Positions 27,507 through 36,826 of a stretch of 64,000 bases of DNA are shown piece after piece. Every line of letters starts with the position of its first letter. Positions within the stretch are counted from its first letter, which is position 1. This DNA comes from Clostridia bacterium (GTDB lineage Bacteria; Bacillota; Clostridia; Saccharofermentanales; Saccharofermentanaceae). Position numbers and translations under genes: made by a program. The stretch covers positions 29,407 through 93,406 of the forward strand of contig JAKSRE010000007.1 in the NCBI GenBank assembly GCA_024403775.1, in the 5' to 3' direction. The notes under the pieces are model-generated. The model was given only the letters and a program-made list of their open reading frames with translations, did no database searches and was not told the DNA's origin.

Positions 27507-29006
27507 ATGACTAGAAAGCCAGAAGAAATCAGTAATATCCTTAAGGAACAGATTAAGAACTACAAGAACCGCATCGATATGGGTGAGGTTGGTACAGTTG
27601 TACTTGTAGGTGATGGTATTGCAAGTGTATACGGTCTTCGTAACTGTATGTCTACAGAGCTCCTTGAGTTTGAGGATGGAAGTGTAGGACTTGCTCAGAA
27701 CCTCGAGAGTGAGACAGTATCTGTTGCTATCCTTTCTGATAAGAATGATATCAAGGAAGGAACAAAAGTTAAGAGAACAGGTACAGTATTATCTGTTCCA
27801 GTTGGCGAGAGTTTCCTTGGAAGAGTTGTTAACCCTCTTGGTGAACCAATTGATGGTAAGGGAGCTATTCATAGCAGTGCAAGAAGACCAGTAGAGGCTG
27901 AAGCTCCTGGTATTATCGAGCGTCATAGTGTAGACAGACCACTTCAGACTGGTATTAAGGCTATCGACTCAATGATTCCTATTGGTCGTGGTCAGCGTGA
28001 GCTTATTATCGGTGACAGACAGACAGGTAAGACACAGATTGCCATTGATACAATTATCAATCAGAAGGGCAAGAACGTTATCTGTATCTATGTTGCTATC
28101 GGACAGAAGGCAACTTCAGTTGTTCAGATTGTTCAGGATCTGACAAGAGCTGGTGCCATGGAATACACAACAGTAGTATCTGCTACTGCTGCTGAGAGCG
28201 CACCAATTCAGTACATTGCTCCATATTCTGGTTGTGCAATGGCTGAGTATTTTAGAGAGATGGGTAAGGACGTTCTTATTGTTTATGACGACCTTTCAAA
28301 GCATGCTGTTGCATACAGAGCTCTCTCACTTCTTATCAGAAGACCTCCAGGACGTGAGGCTTATCCTGGTGACGTTTTCTATCTCCACAGCAGACTTCTT
28401 GAGCGTGCTGCATGTGTAGATGACGCTTTTGGTGGCGGATCAATTACTGCCCTCCCAATCGTTGAGACACAGGCAGGTGACGTATCTGCATATATTCCTA
28501 CAAATGTTATCTCAATTACAGATGGACAGATATTCCTTGAGACAGAGTTGTTCCACAGTGGTATCATCCCAGCTGTAAACCCAGGTATCTCTGTAAGCCG
28601 AGTTGGTGGTTCAGCTCAGGTTAAGGCAATGAAGAAGGTTGCTGGTGAATTAAAGCTTCTTTATTCTCAGTACCGTGAGCTTCAGGAATTCTCACAGTTT
28701 GGTAGTGACCTTGATGCTGATACTAAGGCAAGACTTCGTCTTGGTGAGAGAATCGTTGAGGTATTGAAGCAAGGTCTTAACTCTCCAATTCCTGTAGGTG
28801 GACAGGTAGGTATCATTTATGCAGTTATTCACGGATACCTTAATAACATTCCAGTAAAGAATGTTAAGGAATTCGAGAATGATTTGTATCAGGTATTGGA
28901 TCGTGAGCATCCAGACTGGATGAGAAGAATTGTTAATGGTTCCTGGACAAGTGATGATGAGGCAGAACTCAAGGAAGTTCTTGAGAAGATGACTTCAAAG
29001 TCATAA
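27507..29006 (+). CDS. atpA: F-type ATP synthase subunit alpha
   Basis: 499 residues, full length. P-loop GDRQTGKT at about 170-177; the family signature [17 protein letters not shown] near 355-370. Forms the non-catalytic nucleotide sites of the alpha3-beta3 hexamer. Its codon choice is that of a highly expressed gene. Confidence 0.97.
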   Translation: MTRKPEEISNILKEQIKNYKNRIDMGEVGTVVLVGDGIASVYGLRNCMSTELLEFEDGSVGLAQNLESETVSVAILSDKNDIKEGTKVKRTGTVLSVPVGESFLGRVVNPLGEPIDGKGAIHSSARRPVEAEAPGIIERHSVDRPLQTGIKAIDSMIPIGRGQRELIIGDRQTGKTQIAIDTIINQKGKNVICIYVAIGQKATSVVQIVQDLTRAGAMEYTTVVSATAAESAPIQYIAPYSGCAMAEYFREMGKDVLIVYDDLSKHAVAYRALSLLIRRPPGREAYPGDVFYLHSRLLERAACVDDAFGGGSITALPIVETQAGDVSAYIPTNVISITDGQIFLETELFHSGIIPAVNPGISVSRVGGSAQVKAMKKVAGELKLLYSQYRELQEFSQFGSDLDADTKARLRLGERIVEVLKQGLNSPIPVGGQVGIIYAVIHGYLNNIPVKNVKEFENDLYQVLDREHPDWMRRIVNGSWTSDDEAELKEVLEKMTSKS

Positions 29007-29056
29007 GAGAATAGACCACAGATTAGATTATTAGTTTAAGGATTTAAGGATTTAAG

Positions 29057-29944
29057 ATGGCAAAGGATATTAAGGTTTTAAGAAAGAAGATTAAAAGCTT
29101 TGATTCAACGCTTCATTTGACTGGAGCGATGGGTCTTGTTGCTTCTTCAAAAATCCGTAAGGCAACCGATGCTATGCTTGAAGGTCGTAAATATTTAGAG
29201 GCAATTACTGAAGTAGTAAATGACTTAAAGAAGTGTCCTGAATGCCGTACCTGTAAGTACTTTGGCTTAGAGGATAAGAAGAAAGATTCTTCTGATGTTT
29301 CTGATACTTCCGAGAATACTACTCCAAGAACAAAGCTTATAGTAATTGCCGGAGACCGTGGATTATGCGGCGGTTATAATGCTAATGTATTCAGATTAGT
29401 ACGTGATATGGACGATATCGACATAATACCAATCGGTAAACGTGCTTATGACAGATATACTACAGATCTTAATGAGACAGAAGATGATTATGCAGAGAAT
29501 AATGTATTTGAGTCATCTGAGTATTATACTTATGAGTCAGCTTTAAAGCTTGCAAATGAGTGCGTTAAGGATTTTGCTGAAGGTAAGATCGATAAGCTTG
29601 GTATTGTATATAACAGATACGTATCAATCATGACACAGGAGCCTGAAGTTAAGTGGGTTTTACCACTTGAGAGACCACAAAGTGGAGATGTAAATACTGG
29701 TGTTTTTGAACCAGATCCATTTACACTTTTAAACGATATTGTTCCACAGTATGTGGCAGGTGTGTTATATGCTCTTGTAAAAGAGAGTTTCGCCTGCGAA
29801 GTAGCTGCAAGAAGAATGGCAATGGATAGTGCCAAGAAGAATGCGACAGAAATGATAGATAATCTGCAACTGGAGTACAACCGTGTAAGACAGAGCAAGA
29901 TTACTCAGGAAATTACCGAAATCGTTGCCGGAAGCGGCAAGTGA
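29057..29944 (+). CDS. atpG: F-type ATP synthase subunit gamma with a Cys-containing insertion
   Basis: 295 residues. The N-terminal helix (IKSFDSTLHLTGAMGLVASSKIRKA) and C-terminal helix (AMDSAKKNATEMIDNLQLEYNR) form the rotor shaft; GDRGLCGGYN (about 96) is the conserved beta-strand motif. Between about residues 57 and 88 there is an added hydrophilic segment with CPECRTC (Cys-x2-Cys-x2-Cys) and an Asp/Ser-rich stretch. Most gamma subunits lack it. Insertions in this part of gamma regulate the chloroplast enzyme by thiol redox; a similar role here would be inference. About 50 bp separate it from atpA. Confidence 0.94.
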   Translation: MAKDIKVLRKKIKSFDSTLHLTGAMGLVASSKIRKATDAMLEGRKYLEAITEVVNDLKKCPECRTCKYFGLEDKKKDSSDVSDTSENTTPRTKLIVIAGDRGLCGGYNANVFRLVRDMDDIDIIPIGKRAYDRYTTDLNETEDDYAENNVFESSEYYTYESALKLANECVKDFAEGKIDKLGIVYNRYVSIMTQEPEVKWVLPLERPQSGDVNTGVFEPDPFTLLNDIVPQYVAGVLYALVKESFACEVAARRMAMDSAKKNATEMIDNLQLEYNRVRQSKITQEITEIVAGSGK

Positions 29945-29953
29945 GGAGATTAG

Positions 29954-31360
<1,407 letters not shown>

Positions 31361-31368
31361 GAAACTAA

Positions 31369-31644
31369 ATGAAGAATTATCATCTGACAATTTCATCACC
31401 TGACGGTGAAGTGTTTAATGACGAAGTTATCTGTCTGACTTTGAGAGGTGCAGAAGGTGATCTGGCTGTATTCAGCGGCCACGTTCCTTTTGTTACAACA
31501 GTCAGACCAGGTAAGGTTGTCGTTACACTTAAAAATGAAGAAGAGAAAGAGGGTTATCTTGAATCAGGCGTACTTAATGTAGGCAAGAATTCAGTTATCC
31601 TTCTTGTTGGTGATAAGAAACTTTTTAGTAAAACATCAACCTGA
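31369..31644 (+). CDS. atpC: F-type ATP synthase subunit epsilon, beta-barrel domain only
   Basis: 91 residues. The N-terminal beta-sandwich is complete (ISSPDGEVFNDEVICLTLRGAEGDLAVFSGH, and YLESGVLNVGKNSVILL). The C-terminal two-helix domain of about 45 residues, which in many bacteria inhibits ATP hydrolysis, is missing. The stop is followed by 33 bp and the next gene with no continuing frame, so this is a genuine short form rather than a frameshift. Confidence 0.92.
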   Translation: MKNYHLTISSPDGEVFNDEVICLTLRGAEGDLAVFSGHVPFVTTVRPGKVVVTLKNEEEKEGYLESGVLNVGKNSVILLVGDKKLFSKTST

Positions 31645-31677
31645 TTGTTTATTTAATTACGGGAGATTTATGTTTAT

Positions 31678-32673
31678 ATGGATATGCCATATGAATTAAA
31701 AGCTGCAGCTGAAGAACTTGTTGAAGGAATTAATCCTTCTAGGCTTCGTAAAATTGCACAGGAATTAAGTGACAGATACCGTAACTCAAGTGCCTCAGGC
31801 AAGACTCTTCTCAGTGAAGAATTAGAGGCCTCTGTCTATTCTCTTGTCCGCATGCCTGCAACATATGGTGCAGTATCAGCCTCCCTCAAATATGCCCTTG
31901 AATTTTATGACGGCCCTGTTTGTAATACCCTTCTTGACGTAGGTGCTGGAAGTGGTAGTGGAAGCTGGGCTGTTAATTATTTTGATGATTCTTCCAGAGT
32001 AAACATAAACAAAATTACCTGCCTTGAGCGTGAAGCTGCCATGAGAACGATTGGAAGCAAGCTCATGAAGTCAGGAGATTCTGTTTTATCTAATGCTGAA
32101 TGGAGAAGTTTTGATCTTACATCAAATAGCGCGACCTCAGACATGATATCAGCGGATATTGTCCTCGAGTCCTATGTACTTAATGAATTATCTCCTTCTG
32201 ACAGACATAAGGCGTTGGATAATCTCTGGGCACACACAAATAATATGCTTCTTCTTGTAGAACCAGGAAGTAAAATAGGATTTGGTGTACTTAAGGATGC
32301 GCGTGAATATCTTTTGGCAGAAGGCGCTTCGCTCATTGCACCTTGTCCTCATACTGGCGAGTGCAGACTTGATAGCGACGACTGGTGTCATTTTACCTGC
32401 CGCGTTCAGCGAAGTAAAATACATAAACTTCTTAAGGACGGCGATGTTCCTTATGAAGATGAGAAGTTCAGTTTTATGTGCTTTGCGAAAAGTGATTCGC
32501 AAGTCCGCCGCGCTACTTCGAGAATACTTCGACATCCACAGATTAGTAAAGGCCAGATAGGACTTACTCTTTGTGGAAGCGAAAAAAACGAAGAAGTAGT
32601 AATTCGCAAGCGTGACGGTGAGGCTTTTAAAGTTGCCCGCAAGGCTTCTCAGGGTGATTCCTTCGATTATTGA
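31678..32673 (+). CDS. Rsm22-family SAM-dependent methyltransferase with Cys cluster
   Basis: 331 residues. Rossmann methyltransferase motif LLDVGAGSGSGSWAV at about 95-110 and an acidic loop CLEREAAM near 120. The C-terminal half has the Rsm22-type cysteines CPHTGECRL...DWCHFTCRVQRSKIHKLLK (about 222-256), which in mitochondrial Rsm22 relatives bind an iron-sulfur cluster. The family is tied to the small ribosomal subunit; the target here is unknown. It follows atpC after 33 bp and precedes eamA by 26 bp, so it is probably read through from the atp operon. Confidence 0.85.
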   Translation: MDMPYELKAAAEELVEGINPSRLRKIAQELSDRYRNSSASGKTLLSEELEASVYSLVRMPATYGAVSASLKYALEFYDGPVCNTLLDVGAGSGSGSWAVNYFDDSSRVNINKITCLEREAAMRTIGSKLMKSGDSVLSNAEWRSFDLTSNSATSDMISADIVLESYVLNELSPSDRHKALDNLWAHTNNMLLLVEPGSKIGFGVLKDAREYLLAEGASLIAPCPHTGECRLDSDDWCHFTCRVQRSKIHKLLKDGDVPYEDEKFSFMCFAKSDSQVRRATSRILRHPQISKGQIGLTLCGSEKNEEVVIRKRDGEAFKVARKASQGDSFDY

Positions 32674-32699
32674 TTTTTATAATACAGGATGGTTAGATT

Positions 32700-33113
32700 A
32701 TGTGGTGGTTATTTGCAGTTCTATCTTCTATATTTGCGGCACTCACTTCAATTCTTGCCAAGGTAGGTATCAAAAATGTCGATTCAAATCTTGCGACAGC
32801 AATAAGAACTGTAGTTGTTGTGCTTATGGCCTGGGTTATGGTTTTTGTAACTAACAGCCAGGGTGGTCTTAATGCTATAGATCGTAAGAGCTGGATTATG
32901 CTCATTTTATCAGGTCTTGCAACAGGTCTTTCATGGCTTTGCTACTATAAGGCACTTCAGCTTGGCGAAGCATCAAAAGTTGTTCCAATTGATAAGTTAA
33001 GTGTTGTAATTACTTTGATATTAGCTTTCGTATTTTTGCACGAGAAATTCACAATGAAATCTGCAATCGGCTGTATCCTGATAACGATTGGGACGCTGGT
33101 CATGGTTTTGTGA
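32700..33113 (+). CDS. Small EamA/DMT-family transporter (single domain)
   Basis: 137 residues with five hydrophobic helices, one EamA domain rather than the usual two. The motif GLSWLCYYKALQLGEASKVVPIDKLSVV (about 80-105) is diagnostic. Single-domain members are thought to act as dimers in the membrane. Substrate unknown. Last gene of the atp-rsm22-eamA run. Confidence 0.85.
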   Translation: MWWLFAVLSSIFAALTSILAKVGIKNVDSNLATAIRTVVVVLMAWVMVFVTNSQGGLNAIDRKSWIMLILSGLATGLSWLCYYKALQLGEASKVVPIDKLSVVITLILAFVFLHEKFTMKSAIGCILITIGTLVMVL

Positions 33114-33147
33114 TTAAGTGTGTGGGTAGCTTTTCGAGAAAAAGGGC

Positions 33148-33281
33148 AAAAAAACTGCCGCTTCATGAGCGGCAGAGCTAACGCGATATATTTATATCCA
33201 ATCTTCCCCTTTAACTTGGATTAAACATATCTCTTGCTTACGCGGACAACTAATAAATCCATTTGCGTAACAAGCAATTGT
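33148..33281 (-). ncRNA. Candidate small RNA of unknown class, about 134 nt
   Basis: A strong promoter at 33315-33288 (minus strand) and a strong intrinsic terminator (CTGCCGC / GCGGCAG, then TTTTTTT, ending near 33148) bound a stretch with no reading frame. In between, TTGCTT-GTT-ACGC (33277-33265) pairs with GCGTAAGCAA (33243-33234), and AATCCAA pairs with TTGGAT (about 33222-33197) around a loop carrying AAAGGGGAAG. I do not recognise 6S, SRP, tmRNA or RNase P features. The A/G-rich loop could interact with ribosome binding sites or mRNAs; that is speculation. Confidence 0.65.
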
Positions 33282-33287
33282 AATTAA

Positions 33288-33315
33288 ATTATACGGGGAA
33301 TAGACATTATTTCAA
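33288..33315 (-). promoter_or_regulatory. Promoter of the candidate small RNA
   Basis: On the minus strand TTGAAA (33315-33310) and TATAAT (33293-33288) are separated by 16 bp: a near-consensus sigma-A promoter that points at no protein gene. Confidence 0.75.
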
Positions 33316-33344
33316 TATTATAGAATAAATTAAGGGAAACCAGG

Positions 33345-33374
33345 TTGCGTAAATGTTATTTTCCGTTTTATAAT
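33345..33374 (+). promoter_or_regulatory. Promoter of the MarR-family gene
   Basis: TTGCGT (33345-33350), 18 bp, TATAAT (33369-33374). The ATG at 33373 falls inside the -10 box, which argues against using it as the start codon. Confidence 0.6.
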
Positions 33375-33423
33375 GAAGGGGCACGACACTCGGTTATTTA
33401 CTTGCAAAGGAGGGCCTAAATTC

Positions 33424-33909
33424 ATGAATTATAGTAAAAGAGGAACTGATCTGCGATGGAAGAAGAAGTTGATTTTCTCAGGAGTATTCATACAGGAATC
33501 ACTCCTTCATTCGATTATGAGCCGTCAGTTTGAGATTAATACAAAGCAGTGGCTTCTTTTGGTAATTACTCGCGGTTTTCCTACAGCGCCTGATTTGTCT
33601 TCAATTGCAAGAACTATGGGCTGCACACGCCAGAATGTAAAAAAACTTGCCCAGGGTCTAGTAGATCAGGGTTATATCGAGCTCAAAAAATCGAATACTG
33701 ATGCAAGAAGTACCTGCATAGTTCTTCTTCCTAAGGGAGAAGCTTTCTGTGATAAGTGTGAAGAGATGGAAGAGGGAGTTCAGGATATTCTCTTTAAGGA
33801 TTTTACTGACGAGGAGATAGAGACTTTCTACAGACTAAATGGAAAATTTAATCTTGGTCTTAACCGACTTGATATGGAATTAAACAAGGGTGAGGAAGGC
33901 AAAGATTAA
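33424..33909 (+). CDS. MarR-family transcriptional regulator
   Basis: 161 residues from the ATG at 33424, which has AGGAGG 10 bp upstream; the longer frame from 33373 would start inside the promoter. The winged helix-turn-helix lies at about 50-105, with PDLSSIARTMGCTRQNVKKLAQGLVDQGYIELKK as the recognition and wing region. MarR proteins bind palindromic operators and respond to small ligands. It is divergent from the candidate small RNA, so it may control that RNA or itself; not shown. An intrinsic terminator follows. Confidence 0.88.
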   Translation: MNYSKRGTDLRWKKKLIFSGVFIQESLLHSIMSRQFEINTKQWLLLVITRGFPTAPDLSSIARTMGCTRQNVKKLAQGLVDQGYIELKKSNTDARSTCIVLLPKGEAFCDKCEEMEEGVQDILFKDFTDEEIETFYRLNGKFNLGLNRLDMELNKGEEGKD

Positions 33910-33943
33910 TTACTGATTTTTTGATTCATTTTAGAAACGAAAG

Positions 33944-33970
33944 TGCTGGCAAAGACTGTCAGCATTTTTT
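33944..33970 (+). terminator. Intrinsic terminator of the MarR-family gene
   Basis: TGCTGGCA pairs with TGTCAGCA (one mismatch) around a short loop, then TTTTTT. Confidence 0.75.
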
Positions 33971-34055
33971 ATTGGGATTTCCTGAGCAAAATAAGGTACT
34001 TTATTTCTGATTTGCTGCTGTTTATGTTGCGGTATTACTTCACTATAATAAAGGC

Positions 34056-34139
34056 ACAAGCGTTGATTCACATGAATCGGCCAATGGATAGATATATAGA
34101 AATTGGAAAGCCCGAGCATTTAAGCTCGGGTTTTCTTTT
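34056..34139 (+). ncRNA. Possible small RNA between MarR and the PIN-like gene
   Basis: TATAAT at 34044-34049, with a weak TTTATG 17 bp upstream, could start an 84-nt transcript with three consecutive hairpins: GATTC/GAATC (34065-34078), CCAAT/ATTGG (34081-34106) and the terminator CCCGAGC/GCTCGGG (34111-34130) followed by TTTTCTTTT. No ribosome binding site or frame is seen. The weak -35 makes this tentative. Confidence 0.4.
34111..34139 (+). terminator. Intrinsic terminator upstream of the PIN-like gene
   Basis: CCCGAGC-ATTTAA-GCTCGGG followed by TTTTCTTTT, 43 bp before the next ATG. Confidence 0.88.
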
Positions 34140-34181
34140 GCATTAATGTTATAATTAGAAAAAAACTATGGAGGACTTCCC

Positions 34182-34823
34182 ATGAAATATGTAATTATGC
34201 TTTTGTCTGAAGCTTCGAAAATCGATTTTGCAGGTGCTGATAAACTCACAAAATCTGATCACCTCGTTATCCTGTATGCGAAGGGTAAGAAAACAATCAC
34301 TGCAGCTGTTCAGGAGCAGCTCGATGCTCTTAAAGCAACTGTTGATTTTACAGAAATAGCTCAGACTGCTGATGCATGGCTTCATGTGGCTTACCTCCTG
34401 GGTTATCATGTTGCAAGTAAGCATGATACATATGTAGTAACAAAGGATAAGACAAAAGTTCCAACCAAGCTTACAGCTGATGCTCATATCTATACAGGCT
34501 TTAAGACAATTACAGGTGCAACTTCTTCTTCATCATCTTCATCGAAGAAGACTACTACTTCAACTAAGAAAGCAACTACATCAACTAAGAAGACAACTAC
34601 TTCAACTAAGAAGAGTACTTCCTCATCTTCTGCAAAGAAGTCAACAACAGCTTCAAAAAAGAGTACAACTTCTTCTTCAAAGAAGAGTACTACCACCAAA
34701 AAGAAAACAACTAAGAGTAATGAGATTGATATAGGCGGAGTTATCGGATCTTTTGTATCAGGTGACAAAAAGAAAGCAAAGGAAGGTCTCATGGATATCG
34801 CTGGACAGATTCTTGGCGGCTGA
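34182..34823 (+). CDS. PIN-like domain protein with a Lys/Ser/Thr-repeat tail
   Basis: 213 residues. The first 90 (a KLTKSDHLVILYAKGKKTI strand, a DAWLHVAYLLGYHV helix and YVVTKDKT) resemble the PIN-like domains of Lachnospiraceae proteins, in which a similar stretch reads ...VSYLGYLIG...YYIVSKDKG. Residues 115-180 are repeats of TTSTKKA/TTTSTKK and SSSSKK, highly basic and suited to nucleic acid binding. A short C-terminal segment with IGGVIGSFVSGDKKKAKEGL follows. Single gene after a terminator, with GGAGGA before the ATG. Whether the PIN acidic residues needed for RNase activity are intact is unclear; function inferred only by resemblance. Confidence 0.5.
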   Translation: MKYVIMLLSEASKIDFAGADKLTKSDHLVILYAKGKKTITAAVQEQLDALKATVDFTEIAQTADAWLHVAYLLGYHVASKHDTYVVTKDKTKVPTKLTADAHIYTGFKTITGATSSSSSSSKKTTTSTKKATTSTKKTTTSTKKSTSSSSAKKSTTASKKSTTSSSKKSTTTKKKTTKSNEIDIGGVIGSFVSGDKKKAKEGLMDIAGQILGG

Positions 34824-34931
34824 TTTTTAAGTTTGTATACCTCTCTAACGAGACTTGCTTAATCACGTTACAACGGATTTTTTATCCAGATTAATATCCA
34901 AATTAATTTTAGAAAGACTGGGGTCACCTAA

Positions 34932-36269
34932 ATGACTATTACCTTTATTGCATATATACTGCTTATCCTACTCACTATCTGGGGTGGTAAGCTTAAGATT
35001 AAACCGCGTGATTTTCATGAAGATTCTACTGGTGTGGAGGCGATGAAATCACTTCGTGGTTTCGCTGCTTTGGGAGTAATACTCCATCATATTTCTCAGG
35101 ACAGTGTAATGCAGCAGATCGGAGGCCTTGCTCTCTTTGTGAATATGGGTGCTTATTTTGTAGCTACCTTCTTGTTCTGCTCAGGGTTTGGTCTTGCAGT
35201 AAGCCTTGCAAATAAGCCAAATTATCTCGATGGTTTTGTTAAGAAACGTATCTTTAAAGAGATACTTCTTACATTCTATATAAATATCCTTCTCTACGGC
35301 ATTGTCTACCTTATTGATGACATTATCGCCTGGAGTAAGGCTGGTGGAGCATTTTCCACAAGATTTGCACCTGTTCAGTGGGTTACGAATTTAGTTGGTC
35401 TTACAATGATGAACACATATGCCTGGTTCCCAATTGTTATGGCCTTACTGTATCTCATGTTCTATCTTATCTTTAAGAATATTAAATCCCGCCCAGTTGG
35501 ATTTGCTTTATTATTTGCATTTATTATTGGAATGGGTTTGTTCTTTTGCTGGAACGGACACTTTGCCTGGTGGTATGGCGAGAAGAACTGGTGGACAAAA
35601 TGGGGTTCACCTAATACTATCTGGTGGCGTGAAGAAAAGGTTCTTTGGTTTAACGGAGAGTGGTGGGTTAATTCAGCTCCAGCCTTTCTTGTTGGCGTAG
35701 TATTCGGAACTTACAAAGACAGTATTATTAAGTGGTTCAAAAAACTATATTTCATAAAGCTCATCGTATTACTCGTTATTGGTGTGGTTTTATATGGAAT
35801 ATCACTTTATGGCCAGCAGAAATTTGGTTACTGGACAGAATTCTCAGGCAATGGCCCAGACATTATGCTCAAAGTAAAAACTTACTTCTGCCAGATTCCA
35901 TCTGTTACAATTGCTCCAGTTTTACTGTTTGTAATAATGCTTAAATATTATGTTATGAATCCTGTAACCAAGTTTTTTGGAAAGTATTCATATGATACAT
36001 ATATGATGAATCTTCTTGCTCTCACTTATATGCAGCCACTTCAGATGAAGAGCGGAATGCTACCAAATGGCACATTACTTGGTATTGGAGGAGTAAAGGT
36101 TCAGGCATTTATAAATTCAATTAAAATGATTCCGCATATGAATGCCTTAATGAGTAGACAGGCTTTCTATCGACCACTTCTTTATTCTGTAGCAGTTCTT
36201 GTTGTTACCATACTTCTCGGTATGTTCGAACACTGGGTTGTTGGAAAGGTTAAGAAGGTTATTAAATAA
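34932..36269 (+). CDS. Acyltransferase-3 family membrane protein with a Trp-rich loop
   Basis: 445 residues, polytopic. The family start is clear: MKSLRGFAALGVILHHIS at about 37-55, with the Arg and His expected for O-acyl transfer to cell-surface glycans. About ten hydrophobic helices follow. Between about 198 and 240 an extracytoplasmic loop has 11 Trp in some 42 residues (AWWYGEKNWWTKW, IWWREEKVLWFNGEWW). Substrate unknown, possibly a surface polysaccharide. Single gene closed by an intrinsic terminator. Confidence 0.88.
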   Translation: MTITFIAYILLILLTIWGGKLKIKPRDFHEDSTGVEAMKSLRGFAALGVILHHISQDSVMQQIGGLALFVNMGAYFVATFLFCSGFGLAVSLANKPNYLDGFVKKRIFKEILLTFYINILLYGIVYLIDDIIAWSKAGGAFSTRFAPVQWVTNLVGLTMMNTYAWFPIVMALLYLMFYLIFKNIKSRPVGFALLFAFIIGMGLFFCWNGHFAWWYGEKNWWTKWGSPNTIWWREEKVLWFNGEWWVNSAPAFLVGVVFGTYKDSIIKWFKKLYFIKLIVLLVIGVVLYGISLYGQQKFGYWTEFSGNGPDIMLKVKTYFCQIPSVTIAPVLLFVIMLKYYVMNPVTKFFGKYSYDTYMMNLLALTYMQPLQMKSGMLPNGTLLGIGGVKVQAFINSIKMIPHMNALMSRQAFYRPLLYSVAVLVVTILLGMFEHWVVGKVKKVIK

Positions 36270-36276
36270 GTTATTT

Positions 36277-36318
36277 AAATCCCGCTTTCTATTAGGTTAG
36301 GTGGCGGGATTTTTTTTT
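36277..36318 (+). terminator. Intrinsic terminator of the acyltransferase gene
   Basis: AAATCCCGC pairs with GCGGGATTT, followed by a run of T. Array D begins 48 bp downstream. Confidence 0.9.
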
Positions 36319-36365
36319 GTGGGGGAGGGGCGGAGGAAGTGTTTGGGTTAGAGAGGTTAGGAAAG

Positions 36366-36732
36366 TTTATAATCTTGCGAGAATATCGCAGAAATTATAA
36401 ATTCTGTTTTCGAGAATTTATAAAAATAGTGAAAAGAGAAAGTAATTATAAACTCAGAGAGAAGAGATTTATAATTTTGTATTTTGGGCAGGAAAATTAT
36501 AAACAGGGAAAGTGCAATTACTACCAGTAATCAATAGAAAAAAGAGATTTGTGTTGAATTTTACTTGAAAAAGGAACAAGAGAAGAAAAAGTAGTTTATA
36601 AAATACGCGAAAAGCAGACATAATTATAAACTCGAGAAGAAGGAGTTTATAAAAACAAGCTAAATGGGAGGAAATTATAAACTGAGCGGTCTTGAGTTTA
36701 TAATTTCCCTATAAAAGGGCAAAAATTATAAA
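36366..36732. repeat. Phased heptamer array D (word TTTATAA/TTATAAA), 367 bp, upstream of a nuclease-like gene
   Basis: TTTATAA at 36366, 36417, 36468, 36595, 36646 and 36697; TTATAAA at 36395, 36446, 36497, 36624, 36675 and 36726; all exact. Spacing is 22 bp in pairs and 15 bp between pairs; the centre (36504-36594) is 91 bp. The words match array C, but the spacers do not. Some spacers add complementarity: TGCGA/TCGCA inside the first (36373-36394), CCCT/AGGG inside the last (36704-36725), and TTCT/AGAA in the first 15-bp spacer. The array fills most of the 557-bp gap; a 63-codon open frame through its left half is a by-product of the word spacing. Confidence 0.94.
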
Positions 36733-36826
36733 CTCAGCTATCACCATTAAAATGAAAATCCGTCCCAAGCGTACCATCTTGCCTGAAATCAATTGATAAA
36801 AAGATATCAGCTTATATAATCAAATT

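Noticed and set aside
31369..31644. Frameshifted atpC
   Set aside because: No frame downstream of the stop continues the epsilon helical domain, and the next gene begins 33 bp later.
33121..33423. 6S, SRP or RNase P RNA
   Set aside because: Length and stems of the candidate RNA do not match these families; left as unknown class.
36339..36530. 63-codon open frame through the left half of array D
   Set aside because: The word spacing of 51 bp (17 codons) keeps one frame free of stops and produces a false periodic peptide. Array C and the right half of D have stops in that frame, and there is no ribosome binding site.
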